A stretch of 64,000 nucleotides of DNA, taken from contig CAVSBE010000008.1 in the NCBI GenBank assembly GCA_963726135.1, positions 2,108,001 to 2,172,000 of the forward strand, read 5' to 3'. Below are positions 26,917-35,610 of the stretch, piece after piece. This DNA is from Bog-473 sp963726135. Lineage in GTDB: Bacteria; Actinomycetota; Acidimicrobiia; Acidimicrobiales; RAAP-2. The notes under the pieces were generated by a model that saw only the letters and a list, made by a program, of their open reading frames with translations, ran no database searches and was not told the DNA's origin. The translations under genes and the position numbers were made by a program. The stretch's first letter is position 1, and every line of letters starts with the position of its first letter.

Positions 26917-27597
26917 CGGGCGGCCCAGCGCGCGTCCACGGCGGCGACCAGGTCCGTGACCAAGGCGCCGAGGAGCGCCACGCCCTCTTCGGCGCTCGCA
27001 CCCGCGGGGTCGCCCAGCACGCCGTTGGACGATACCGGCCGCACCCCTTCCGAGCGCAGGCGGGGCAGCATGGTCCCGAGGGGCTCGGTGCACCCGGGCT
27101 CGGCCAACTCGCTGCGCACGGACCCGGGATCGAGGGCGAGCATCAGCGACGTCTCCGTCCGGCCTGCGTGCGCGTCGCCTCCCGGCGTGACGGCGCGCCA
27201 CACCAGCACGTCGTCGCCATCGGCGGCGCAGCGGCTGCTCGCCGCTGTCAGCGCGTCCTCGTTCCCCCCGTGCGCACTGGCCAGGACGACGCCGGCGAAC
27301 GAGGCGCGGGCCGACCGCACCAGCTCGACGAGGAGCAGGCCGAGGACGTCGTGGCCGATCAGGAGCGTGCCGGGGAAGCCGGCGTGCTCGCCGCTGGCCC
27401 CGTAGGCGAGGGCCGGCGCCACGGCGACCCCCCTCCGGCGTGCCGCCAACCCCGCTGTCACCGCCACCGCGATCCGCGTGTCCGTGTCGAGCGGGAGGTG
27501 CGGCCCGTGCTGTTCGAGCGATCCGAGCGGCACCGCCAGGATGCTCCGCTCCCGAGGTCGCCTCCACCTGGGGCCAGGTGGCACCGGCGAGGTCCAC
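26913..27597 (-). CDS. mftE: Mycofactocin peptidase MftE (creatininase fold), frameshifted
   Basis: MftE removes the C-terminal Val-Tyr piece from the modified MftA peptide. The body shows LGSLEQHGPHLPLDTDTRIA, ASAHGGNEDAL and AGRTETSLMLALDPG, the metal ligands of the creatininase family. The N-terminal residues VDLAGATWPQVEA lie in a different frame from RSILAVPLG onward. The break is at about 27551-27560 (one extra base or two missing). Start GTG 27597 is four bases past the mftC stop, and the 3' end overlaps the SDR. Corrected length is about 228 residues. As written it would need an internal start and lack the first strand. Confidence 0.85.
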
Positions 27598-27601
27598 GAC
27601 C

Positions 27602-28762
27602 TCAGGTGCGCACCGGCGAGCGAAAGCGGACGGGGGTGGGCACCGGCAACGGCGCGCCGTCGCGGTCGACCTTCGAGTGGCCGACGACCGAGCGCGGCCG
27701 GTCGTCCCGTGCCGCCAGCGCCGCCTCACCGTGCCCGTGCACGCATTCGGGGTCCGGGCCGTCGAGTGGCAGGCCGGTGAAGAACTTGGCCGCCATGCAG
27801 CCCCCGCGGCAGGAGTCGAACGATCCGCAGGAGGCGCAGGCCCCTGCGCTCTGGGGCTCGCGCAGCGAGGTGAACAGCGCAGACTCACGCCAGACGGCGG
27901 GGAAGCCCCCGGGGCCGCGGACGTTGCCGGCCAGGAATTGGCTGTCGATGACGAAGGGGCAGGCATACACGTCACCGACCGGGTCGATGAGGCAGACCAC
28001 CCGTCCGGCCCCGCACAGGTTCAACCCGTCGAGCGGGTCACCCAGGGCGGAGAGGTGGAAGAAGGAGTCGCCGGTCAGCACGCCGGGCCGCGCGACCAGC
28101 CAGTGGTAGAGCGTGCGCTGCTGGGCGGCCGTCGGGTGCAGCACATCCCAGCTGTCGACGGCACGGCCCGAGGGTCGGAGACGCGTCAGCCGCAGCTGGG
28201 CGCCGTAGGAGTCGGCGACCGCCGCCAACGCGTCGAGCTCTTCCATGTTCTGGCGGGTCACGACGACGCTGATCTTGAAGGGGCCGAAGCCGGCGGCGGC
28301 GAGATTGTCCATGGCACGACGTGCCGCGGCGAAGGAGCCCTCGCCGCGGACGGCGTCGTTGGTGGCGGCGGTGGCGCCGTCGATGCTGATCTGCACGTCG
28401 AGGTAGTCGAGGGCCGCCAGCTGCCGGGCCCGCTCGGCCGTGAGCCTGGTCCCGTTGGTCGAGAACTTCACCCCGACCCGGCGCTCGACGGCGTAGGAGA
28501 CGAGGTCGAAGAAGTCCGGCCGCAGCATGGGCTCTCCCCCGCCGATGTTGACGTAGAAGACCTTCATGTCCACCAGGTCGTCCACGATGCGGCGGGCCTC
28601 GGCGGGCGCCAGCTCGGCCGGGTCGCGCCGGCCCGACGAGCTCAGGCAGTGCACGCAGGCCAGGTTGCAGGCGTAGGTCAGCTCCCAGGTGAGGCAGATC
28701 GGCGCGTCGAGGCCTCGGGTGAATTGCTCTCTGAGCGGCAGCGGGGCCAGGTCAGCGGGCAC
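27602..28762 (-). CDS. mftC: Mycofactocin radical SAM maturase MftC
   Basis: Radical SAM/SPASM enzyme that oxidatively decarboxylates the C-terminal Tyr of MftA and then forms the Val-Tyr cross-link. The SAM cluster motif is CNLACVHC (Cys 32, 36 and 39), GGGEPML follows, and the C-terminal SPASM cysteines are in NLCGAGRVVCLI, YACPF, and CASCGSFDSCRGGC. The 386-residue length fits. Start GTG 28762 overlaps the mftB end by 11 bases, which implies translational coupling. The gene is complete, and its position right after mftA-mftB makes the assignment secure. Confidence 0.95.
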   Translation of the reverse strand: MPADLAPLPLREQFTRGLDAPICLTWELTYACNLACVHCLSSSGRRDPAELAPAEARRIVDDLVDMKVFYVNIGGGEPMLRPDFFDLVSYAVERRVGVKFSTNGTRLTAERARQLAALDYLDVQISIDGATAATNDAVRGEGSFAAARRAMDNLAAAGFGPFKISVVVTRQNMEELDALAAVADSYGAQLRLTRLRPSGRAVDSWDVLHPTAAQQRTLYHWLVARPGVLTGDSFFHLSALGDPLDGLNLCGAGRVVCLIDPVGDVYACPFVIDSQFLAGNVRGPGGFPAVWRESALFTSLREPQSAGACASCGSFDSCRGGCMAAKFFTGLPLDGPDPECVHGHGEAALAARDDRPRSVVGHSKVDRDGAPLPVPTPVRFRSPVRT

Positions 28763-29057
28763 CGATCACCCCGGAGTCGGCCAGCCGGGCGAGGGCCCGC
28801 CGGTAGGCGGCGCGCTCCGCCGCGGGGACGAGCGCATCAACGGCCTCCGCCGCGCTCGGGTACTCGCGCAGCGAAGTCACCAGGTCGACCAACCGGCGCG
28901 ACTTGAGGAACACGAGCCGCCGGGTTCCGTAGTGGTAGGCGAGCGCGCCGAACGCCTCGTCGCGCAGCGCGACCTGTGGGTTCAGCTGCCAGGCCTTCTC
29001 GAATGCAAACGTGCTCCCCGCGGGGCGCGCCTCGGTGACGCTCAATAGACGCCGCAC
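28752..29057 (-). CDS. mftB: Mycofactocin precursor-binding chaperone MftB
   Basis: A RiPP recognition element that binds the MftA leader and presents it to MftC. The conserved core VALRDEAFGALAYHYGTRRL is followed by VFLKSRRLVDLV, both standard for MftB. About 100 residues is normal. The start is uncertain. GTG 29057 lies inside the mftA 3' end (16-base overlap), while TTG 29045 would overlap the mftA stop by four bases. Either way mftA and mftB are translationally linked. Confidence 0.93.
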   Translation of the reverse strand: MRRLLSVTEARPAGSTFAFEKAWQLNPQVALRDEAFGALAYHYGTRRLVFLKSRRLVDLVTSLREYPSAAEAVDALVPAAERAAYRRALARLADSGVIGAR

Positions 29058-29152
29058 ATCCCGTCGATGGAGACCTCCTCCACCAGCAGCTCGTCGAGGT
29101 CCTCCTCGGACAGCTCCTCGACGTCCTGGGTGTCTTGGTCCTCAGCCAGCAT
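29042..29152 (-). CDS. mftA: Mycofactocin precursor peptide MftA
   Basis: A 36-residue precursor. It starts MLAEDQDTQD, continues with an acidic leader EELSEEDLDELLVEEVS, and ends IDGMCGVY, the invariant mycofactocin core whose last two residues become the cofactor. The acidic leader suits binding by MftB. ATG 29152 has AGAGGAGG five bases upstream, one of the strongest ribosome sites in the window. It is the first gene of the leftward mftA-B-C-E-SDR run and overlaps mftB. The core motif makes this call secure despite its small size. Confidence 0.96.
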   Translation of the reverse strand: MLAEDQDTQDVEELSEEDLDELLVEEVSIDGMCGVY

Positions 29153-29177
29153 CCCGACCTCCTCTGGGCAGGGACCC

Positions 29178-29204
29178 AGCCTATCGCCGGCCCCGGACTG
29201 CCAA
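29178..29204 (-). promoter_or_regulatory. Putative mftA promoter
   Basis: On the minus strand TTGGCA (29204-29199) and TAGGCT (29183-29178) are 15 bases apart, slightly short of ideal. A leader of about 20 bases with a strong ribosome site would follow. The 61-base gap must also serve the divergent mftF. Confidence 0.38.
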
Positions 29205-29213
29205 GATTGAGCG

Positions 29214-30727
29214 GTGCCTCACACCCGCGCACCCGGGACGCCTGCGCCGCTCCACCAGGCGCCGCCCCGGGCTTCGACGCCGCTCCCCGGATCGTTCACG
29301 CTGATGGAGGACCCGACGACGCTGGGCTTCGACGGGGGGACCGTGCTCCTCGGCGGCAGCCCCCTGCGCCTGTTCCGGCTGTCGGCGCGGGCCCGGGAGA
29401 TCGCGACCCGCTGGCGGAGCGGAGCCCCCGTCGGCCCGAGCCGGGCGGCACAGCTGCTGGCGCGCCGCCTCGTGTCGTCCGGCGCGTTCGTGCCGCGGCC
29501 GGCGGCGCCAACATTCGGTCCCGACGACGTGACGGTGGTGGTGCCGGTGCGCGACCGACCGGCGCAGCTGGACCGTCTCCTCGGCGCGCTGCACGGCCTG
29601 GCATGCATCGTGGTCGACGATGCCTCCGCGGACGCCGGCGAGAGCAAGGAGATCGCCGAACGCCACGGCGCCCGGTTCGTCGGGCTGGCGTCGAACGTGG
29701 GGCCGGCGGGCGCCCGCAACGCGGGGGTGGAGCGCGTGCACAGCGCCCTCGTCGCATTCGTGGACTCCGACTGCGTGCCCTCCGAGGGATGGCTCGGTCC
29801 GCTCCTGGGCCACTTCGACGATCCGCTGGTGGCCGCCGTGGCGCCACGGATCAGGCCGAGCGCGGTGCGCCGGGCGAGCGCCGCTCGCCCGCTACGAGGC
29901 GGCACGTTCGTCGCTCGACCGGGGCCCTCGGGAGGGTCCCGTACGGCCGGGCAGCCCCATCCCGTTCGTGCCGAGCGCGGCGCTCGTCGTACGGGCAGGC
30001 GTGGTGACGGGCCCCGAGCTCTTCGATGCCACCCTGCGGGGTGGCGAGGACGTGGACCTCGTGTGGCGCCTCGACGAGGCGGGATGGGACGTCCGCTACG
30101 TGCCGGCGAGCACCGTCGAGCACGACGGGCCGCCGGCACTCGGATCCTTCTTGGCGCGCCGTGCTTTCTACGGGACGACGGCCGCACCCCTGGCCCGACG
30201 CCACATCGGCTCGCTGGCGCCCGCCCATGTCTCGGGATGGTCGCTGGCGGTGTGGACGCTGGTGCTGGCCCGACGACCCCTCCTCGCGCTCGCAACGCTG
30301 GTGGCGTCCATCGTCATCCTGGCCCGGCGCCTGGCGGGACTCGTGCGGGATCCCGTCGCGGTGGGGACCCGCATCGCCGGCGGCGGCACCGGCGCGTGCC
30401 GCGCTGCCGGCGCTCGCCGGCGTAACCCGAGCCTGGTCCCCGGCGCTCCTCCTCGGGTTGGCATTCCGGCGCACCCGCAAGGCGGCGGCGCTCGCCCTGG
30501 TGCTGCCGGCGCTGGGCGACTGGGTCCCCGACCGCGGTGCGCTCGACCCGCTGCGCTTCGCCGCCCTCCACGTCGCCGACGACGCGGCCTACGGCGCCGG
30601 TGTCTGGGCCGGTTGTGCCAGAGAGCGGACGGTCACCCCGTTGCTACCCCGCATCTCCTGGCGCTCGCGCGCCTGGTCCTCGCGGACCTTGCGGGAGGGG
30701 CTGGAGCCCGCGAGGGCACCGGTCTGA
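29214..30727 (+). CDS. mftF: Mycofactocin glycosyltransferase MftF, with two frameshifts
   Basis: MftF is a membrane-associated family 2 glycosyltransferase that adds the oligoglucose chain to mycofactocin. It opens with an N-terminal FDGGTVLLGGSPLRLFRLS domain, then the GT-A start VTVVVPVRDRPAQLDRLL and metal-binding VAFVDSDCVPSEGW. Acceptor-side motifs SPIPFVPSAALVVR and LRGGEDVDLVWRLDEAG follow, then C-terminal hydrophobic spans. Frame changes occur near 29878-29885 and 30388-30402, each one base too many or two too few. Corrected length is about 505 residues. GTG 29214 is chosen because the family needs the upstream residues. It is divergent from mftA. Confidence 0.88.
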
Positions 30728-30772
30728 GTCGCGGCGTGGCGCCGCGTGCCCGCGCCACCGGGCAGGTCCGGG

Positions 30773-31222
30773 TCAGCGCGTCGGTGTCGCCGGAGGTGCC
30801 GCGGCTCCCCAGGTGTAGCGACGCTGTTCGGGCTGGTGGTCCCAGTTCGTCGCCTCCCAGAAGGCAACCGCCCTCGCATCGGTCCCCACGACGATCGCGT
30901 GCAACCGGCGCGCCCCCAGTTCGACCAGACGATCCTCGGCGGCGTGCAGCAGCCTCCCCCCGATCCCGTGGCGACGATGGGTGCGCGCCACCGCGAGCCG
31001 GTAGATGGACCCTCGCCAACCGTCCCAGCCCGCGATCACGGACCCGACGATCGGGCCGGCCGGGCCGGCCGGGCCGGCCACGATGAGCGCGCCCGGATCG
31101 CGTCGGAGGAGCCCGGTGAGGGCGGCGGCCGTGTCGGTCGAGGTGGACGCCGCCGATTCACGCCACAAGGCGAGCACTCCGGAGATGTCTGCGGGCACCG
31201 CCGGGCGGAGTTCCGTGTCCAT
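30773..31222 (-). CDS. GNAT-family N-acetyltransferase
   Basis: A 149-residue acetyltransferase. LRPAVPADISGVLALWRE is the first strand and helix, IYRLAVARTHRRHGIGGRLL carries the acetyl-CoA pyrophosphate loop (R/Q-x-x-G-x-G/A form RRHGIG), and AVAFWEATNW is the late motif. It probably acetylates a small amine or a protein N-terminus. The TAACAT box six bases before ATG 31222 implies a leaderless mRNA. It interrupts mftF and mftD on the opposite strand and has no obvious role in the pathway. Confidence 0.85.
   Translation of the reverse strand: MDTELRPAVPADISGVLALWRESAASTSTDTAAALTGLLRRDPGALIVAGPAGPAGPIVGSVIAGWDGWRGSIYRLAVARTHRRHGIGGRLLHAAEDRLVELGARRLHAIVVGTDARAVAFWEATNWDHQPEQRRYTWGAAAPPATPTR
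31053..31079. repeat. Triple 9-bp tandem repeat inside the GNAT gene
   Basis: GGGCCGGCC is repeated three times without interruption and encodes a Gly-Pro-Ala loop. The unit keeps the frame, so copy-number change would alter loop length only. Confidence 0.7.
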
Positions 31223-31228
31223 CGGGTC

Positions 31229-31234
31229 ATGTTA
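31229..31234 (-). promoter_or_regulatory. Putative -10 box for the GNAT gene
   Basis: TAACAT on the minus strand lies six bases before ATG 31222. No Shine-Dalgarno sequence is present. Confidence 0.42.
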
Positions 31235-31398
31235 GGGACGGTCGTCGGGCGTCCCGGATCCGAGCCCGGCATCGCAGCGTCGCTCTCCTCCCCACCCGGT
31301 CGCACGGGGGCGGGCCTCCCGGGCCGGGGCGCGTAGAGTCTCCGGTCGCCGACGCCCCGGAGCGTGTGGGACCGGCACGGCGTCACGAGAGGTCCGGT

Positions 31399-32571
31399 AT
31401 GGCTAACAAGTGGTTCGAGACGGTGGCCGAGGCGCAGCGGCGGTCCAAGAAGCGCCTGCCCAAGTCGGTGTACGGGGCGCTGGTCGCCGGCTCCGAGCGC
31501 GGGATCACCGTCGAGGACAACGTCGCCGCGTTCGCCGAGCTCGGCTTCGCCCCGCACGTGGCCGGGCTGGCCAACAGCAGGGACCTGGCCACCAAGGTCA
31601 TGGGGCAGGAGATCTCCTTCCCCGTCCTCATCTCGCCGACCGGTGTCCAGGCCGTCCACCCCGAGGGCGAGGTCGCCGTCGCCCGGGCCGCCGCCGCCCG
31701 GGGTACCGCCATGGGCCTCAGCTCGTTCGCCAGCATGCCCATCGAGGAGGTCGTGGCGGCCTGCCCCCAGACGTTCTTCCAGATCTACTGGATCGGCACG
31801 AGGGACCAGATCCTCGCCCGTGTCGAGCGGGCGCGCGCCGCGGGGGCCGTCGGTCTGATCGCGACCTTGGACTGGTCGTTCTCCCACGGTCGGGACTGGG
31901 GCAGCCCGACCATCCCCGAAACGGTGAACCTACGGGCGATGTTGCGCTTCGCCCCCGAAGCCCTGGGCAACCCGCGCTGGTTCCTCTCCTTCGCCCGGAC
32001 CGGGAAGCGGCCGGACCTGACGACACCCAACATGGTGGAGAAGGGCGCGAAGGGACCGACCTTCTTCGGTGCCTACGGCGAGTGGATGCAGACGCCGCCG
32101 CCGAGTTGGGACGACGTCGCCTGGCTGCGCGAGCAGTGGGGTGGCCCCTTCATGCTCAAGGGGGTGACCCGCGTCGACGACGCCAAGCGGGCGGTCGACG
32201 CGGGTGTGAGCGCCATCTCGGTGTCGAACCACGGTGGCAACAACCTCGACGGGACACCGGCGACCATCCGGGCTCTCCCGTCCATCGCCGAGGCGGTCGG
32301 CGACCAGGTCGAGGTCCTCCTGGACGGGGGCGTGCGGCGCGGCAGCGACGCAGTCAAGGCCATCGCGCTCGGCGCCAAGGCCGTGATGATCGGCCGCGCC
32401 TATCTCTGGGGCCTCGCGGCCAATGGGCAGGCAGGGGTGGAGAACGTCCTCGACATCATGCGCGGAGGCATGGAGTCCGCGCTGCTGGGGCTCGGCCACG
32501 CCTCCATCCACCAGCTGAACGCCGACGACCTCGTGATCCCCGACGGGTTCACGCGGCACCTCGGCCCGTAG
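31399..32571 (+). CDS. mftD: Mycofactocin FMN dehydrogenase MftD
   Basis: FMN-dependent alpha-hydroxyacid-dehydrogenase-like enzyme that oxidises the cleaved AHDP intermediate to pre-mycofactocin, the redox-active form. Motifs are ISPTGVQAVHPEGEVAVARA, FQIYWIGTRDQ, PFMLKGVT, and SNHGGNNLDGTPA. The last has GGNN instead of the GGRQ of lactate oxidases, a mark of MftD. GRAYLWGLAANGQAGV closes the FMN site. The length of 390 residues is normal. ATG 31399 is preceded by a GAGAGG element. It is rightward, separated from mftF by the opposing GNAT gene, and intact. Confidence 0.92.
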   Translation: MANKWFETVAEAQRRSKKRLPKSVYGALVAGSERGITVEDNVAAFAELGFAPHVAGLANSRDLATKVMGQEISFPVLISPTGVQAVHPEGEVAVARAAAARGTAMGLSSFASMPIEEVVAACPQTFFQIYWIGTRDQILARVERARAAGAVGLIATLDWSFSHGRDWGSPTIPETVNLRAMLRFAPEALGNPRWFLSFARTGKRPDLTTPNMVEKGAKGPTFFGAYGEWMQTPPPSWDDVAWLREQWGGPFMLKGVTRVDDAKRAVDAGVSAISVSNHGGNNLDGTPATIRALPSIAEAVGDQVEVLLDGGVRRGSDAVKAIALGAKAVMIGRAYLWGLAANGQAGVENVLDIMRGGMESALLGLGHASIHQLNADDLVIPDGFTRHLGP

Positions 32572-32586
32572 CGCCGCCGCGGCGCG

Positions 32587-33741
32587 TCAGCTGTCGAACT
32601 TGACGACGCCCCGGACGATCGTCCCGGCCGCCTGGTCCTCGTAGCCCTGCTGCACCTGGTCGAGCGTGTACTCCTGGGTGATCAACTCGTCGATCTGGAG
32701 TTGGCCCGCCGCGTACAGATTGAGCATGTTCGGCACCTGCACCCGCGGGCTCTGGGACCCGAAGACCGTCCCCAGGACCGCCTGGTTGAACATCGCCAGG
32801 TTGAACAGGTTGAGCTGGACATCCATCTGGCTGAAGGGCGCGATAGCCGTGACCACGATGCGAGCGTCCTTCGACCCGCACGCGCATGCCTCGGCGATCA
32901 TCTCTCCCTTGAGCACGCCCGGCGTGAGGATCACCACGTCGGCGTTGCGTCCCATCGTGAGCTCGGGCAGCATCATCTGCGCGTCGAAGAGCGAGGCGGC
33001 GGTGTGGGTGGCACCGATCTCCTTGGCCCGTTCGAGCTTGAAGGGCACGGGGTCCACCGCGATGATGTGGCGCGCGCCGGCCAGGCGGGCGCCCTGGATG
33101 GCGCCCGAGCCGACACCGCCGCACCCGGCGACGACGACGGTCTCACCGGGCTTCACCTTGGCCCGGTCGACCGCCGAGCCGAACCCCGTGGCGAGGCCGC
33201 AGCTGATCAGCGCGGCCGCCTTCATGCTCTCCCAGGGGTTGATGCGCACGAGCGAGTTCTCGTGCACCACCATCTCCTCTGCGAACGTACCCAGCTGCGT
33301 CATGCGGTTGAGGTTCTCGCCCCCCAGGTGGTAGCGGTAGGTGCCGTCGCTGATCATGCCGCCGGCCAGCGTCGTCATCCCGAGGTCACAGAGGTTCTGC
33401 CGTCCCGACGCACACCAGAAGCACGTGCCGCACGAGGGGATGAAGGCGACGGCGACGTGGTCGCCTTCGGCCACCTGGGTCACATTGGGGCCCACCTCGG
33501 TGACGATGCCCGCGCCCTCGTGGCCGCCCACGATCGGGAACATGGACTTGACCCCGATCATCTCGAGGACCTCGGCGGGTGCGCTGATGTCACCGGTGCG
33601 CAGATGCTCGTCCGAGTGGCACATGCCCGACCAGACCATCTGCACCCGCACCTCGCGGTTGCGCGGAGCGTCGATCTCGATCTCTTCCGTCTTCCAAGGC
33701 TCGTGGAGCCCCGTGCACACCGCCGCCCGTACTGTCGTCAT
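32587..33741 (-). CDS. NDMA-dependent-type zinc alcohol dehydrogenase
   Basis: A 384-residue class III-like zinc alcohol dehydrogenase. WSGMCHSDEH and GGHEGAGIV supply the catalytic zinc ligands, CGTCFWCASGRQNLC the structural zinc, and GCGGVGSGAIQGARLAGA the dinucleotide fold. The sequence style (RAAVCTGLHEPWKTEEIEID) is that of the NDMA-dependent/mycofactocin-linked group, which keeps NAD(H) bound and passes electrons to mycofactocin. GGGAGGGA lies just upstream of ATG 33741. It converges on mftD with 15 bases between them. Subgroup assignment is by eye but fits the location. Confidence 0.88.
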   Translation of the reverse strand: MTTVRAAVCTGLHEPWKTEEIEIDAPRNREVRVQMVWSGMCHSDEHLRTGDISAPAEVLEMIGVKSMFPIVGGHEGAGIVTEVGPNVTQVAEGDHVAVAFIPSCGTCFWCASGRQNLCDLGMTTLAGGMISDGTYRYHLGGENLNRMTQLGTFAEEMVVHENSLVRINPWESMKAAALISCGLATGFGSAVDRAKVKPGETVVVAGCGGVGSGAIQGARLAGARHIIAVDPVPFKLERAKEIGATHTAASLFDAQMMLPELTMGRNADVVILTPGVLKGEMIAEACACGSKDARIVVTAIAPFSQMDVQLNLFNLAMFNQAVLGTVFGSQSPRVQVPNMLNLYAAGQLQIDELITQEYTLDQVQQGYEDQAAGTIVRGVVKFDS

Positions 33742-33858
33742 GGCAATCCCTCCCTGGGGTACGCGATCCTGTCCGCGCCCTCAGTATCGCCCCTCGGCCG
33801 GTGCCCGACAACCGAGCCGATGACCGTCGGCCCTCGCCCCACGGACGGGGCTCGGCGG

Positions 33859-33864
33859 TAGTGT
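33859..33864 (+). promoter_or_regulatory. Putative -10 box for a leaderless hydrolase mRNA
   Basis: TAGTGT lies seven bases before ATG 33872. This supports ATG 33872 over the in-frame GTG at 33863. Confidence 0.42.
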
Positions 33865-33871
33865 GCGCGCG

Positions 33872-34807
33872 ATGTCAGTTCCCGTCACGTTCACCGAGGT
33901 GGCCGCCCGGGTGCGCAACTGGGGACGATGGGGGCCCGACGACGAGCTCGGGACCCTCAACTTCATCGACGACGGCGCCCGCCGCCGCGCCGCCGCCTCC
34001 GTCAAGTCGGGCCGGGCCTTCCCCCTCGGGCTGCCCCTCTCGGAGGCCGAGGGCATCCAGATGGGCTTCGTGGAGGGTCGGGTCAACCCGAGCCGCACCA
34101 TGGTCCAGGTCAACCACCCGCTGAGCCCCGACCCCGACTGGATCTGCGCGAGCGAGGACATCGTGACCATGGCCACCCAGTGCGCGACCCACTGGGACGC
34201 GCTGGCCCATTGCAGCTACGGCGGGGTGATCTACAACGGCTACCCGGCCGCGGCCGTCACGGCCGACGGTGCGGCGCGCTGCGGCATCCACCGGCTCACC
34301 ACCGTGGTGAGCCGCGGCGTCCTCCTCGACGTGGCCCGCGCGCTCGGCCGCGACGTCCTCGAGCCGGGCCATCCCATCTCCCCGGACGACCTCGATGCGG
34401 CGTGCGACCTGGCGCAGGTGAGCATCGAGGCCGGCGACATCCTCCTGGTGCGCACGGGTCAGATGGTGCACCTGGTGCCCGGCTCGCGCGACCTGGTCGC
34501 CTACACCTGGCCCTCGCCCGGGCTGACCGTCGAGACGGCAGCGTGGTTCCACGCGCACGACGTGGCGGCGGTCGCCACCGACACGCTCGTGTTCGAGGTC
34601 TTCCCGAGCCCGCACGAGGACCTGTACCTCCCCGTCCATCTGCTGCACCTCGTGGAGATGGGCATGACCCAGGGACAGAACTGGGTTCTCAACCCACTGG
34701 CGGAGGACTGTGCGTCGGACGGCCGCTACACCTTCCTGCTCGACGCCACGCCGCTGCCACTGACCGGAGGGCTCGGGTCGCCGCTCAACCCGGTGGCCCT
34801 CAAGTGA
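33872..34807 (+). CDS. Cyclase/kynurenine-formamidase-fold metal hydrolase
   Basis: A 311-residue member of the cyclase family (PF04199 type). It has RWGPDDELGTLNFI at the N-terminus, THWDALAHCSYGG as the metal-binding HxxDxxxH-like motif, and DILLVRTGQ and VATDTLVFEVFPSP later, all typical of the large actinobacterial branch. Relatives hydrolyse N-formylkynurenine, isatin or similar cyclic amides; the substrate here is unknown. ATG 33872 is supported by a TAGTGT box at seven bases. Confidence 0.83.
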   Translation: MSVPVTFTEVAARVRNWGRWGPDDELGTLNFIDDGARRRAAASVKSGRAFPLGLPLSEAEGIQMGFVEGRVNPSRTMVQVNHPLSPDPDWICASEDIVTMATQCATHWDALAHCSYGGVIYNGYPAAAVTADGAARCGIHRLTTVVSRGVLLDVARALGRDVLEPGHPISPDDLDAACDLAQVSIEAGDILLVRTGQMVHLVPGSRDLVAYTWPSPGLTVETAAWFHAHDVAAVATDTLVFEVFPSPHEDLYLPVHLLHLVEMGMTQGQNWVLNPLAEDCASDGRYTFLLDATPLPLTGGLGSPLNPVALK

Positions 34808-35606
34808 CGCCGTGCCGCCGTGGCGCCGTGGCGCCGCCCAGCACCGGTCCGGTGCGCGGCCTCGTCGCCTCGCGCGGCGGGAGCCGGGCCGCGGGCGCCG
34901 CCCGACCGGTGACGGCCCAGTGCAACATGCGGGCCTGGGACTCGATCAGATTCCGGGTGCGGATGCCCCAGAACTCGAAGCCGTAGCGGTGGGCCGACAC
35001 GCTGGCGAACATGGCCACCAGGGTTCCCGCCACGGCCATCGGGTCGGTGCCCGCCGGCGAGCACGTCGCGCCGCCCGGCCCTCCTTCGGCTGAGGGGGAG
35101 GCGGCGCAGATGACCTGGGCCAGCGCGACGGTGACGGCGTTGAGCGCCCGGACCCGAACGCCGCGCAGCTGCGCATCGCCCTCCTCGGTGGCCAGGTCCA
35201 CCACACGGAAGACGGCGCGGTTGTCCTCCCAGTAGGCCAGGAAGCCTTCGCTCACGGCCAGCGCGGTGTCCCAGCTCCGCTCCTCGGACCAGTCGCCCCC
35301 CACCAGCTCGGCCAGCTGCGCGGCCTGGTCGACCATCTCCTCGGCCAACACGTTGATGGCCTGCTCCACGTTGCCGAAATATTGGTAGAAGGTCGCGGGC
35401 GACGTCCGCGCCCGCCGCGCGATGTCGGTGACCTTCACCGACCGCCACGAGGTGGTCGTCAAGAGCTCGACCGTGGCAGTGAGCAGCCGCTGGCGGGTCT
35501 GCCGGCCCCGCTCCCCGGGGACCCGCCCGTCGGTGGTCGCCACCGGCCCGGCCCGGGCGTCGAGAGGCACGACGACGGCCGCTCGCCCTGGGCGCTGTCC
35601 TGGCAT
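34800..35606 (-). CDS. TetR-family regulator
   Basis: A 268-residue TetR protein. The helix-turn-helix is VTDIARRARTSPATFYQYFGN (about residues 48-68), and the ligand domain of about 170 residues ends with a proline/arginine-rich tail. It lies convergent with the cyclase-fold hydrolase (eight-base overlap of the ends) and divergent from a second TetR gene. The start ATG 35606 is eight bases after TACGCT on the minus strand, and that box sits inside an inverted repeat, so autorepression is likely. Targets are unknown. Confidence 0.85.
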   Translation of the reverse strand: MPGQRPGRAAVVVPLDARAGPVATTDGRVPGERGRQTRQRLLTATVELLTTTSWRSVKVTDIARRARTSPATFYQYFGNVEQAINVLAEEMVDQAAQLAELVGGDWSEERSWDTALAVSEGFLAYWEDNRAVFRVVDLATEEGDAQLRGVRVRALNAVTVALAQVICAASPSAEGGPGGATCSPAGTDPMAVAGTLVAMFASVSAHRYGFEFWGIRTRNLIESQARMLHWAVTGRAAPAARLPPREATRPRTGPVLGGATAPRRHGVT

Positions 35607-35610
35607 GGAA

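Noticed and set aside
31053..31079. GGGCCGGCC repeats as a CRISPR or regulatory array
   Set aside because: Units are adjacent without spacers and encode an in-frame Gly-Pro-Ala loop in the GNAT gene.
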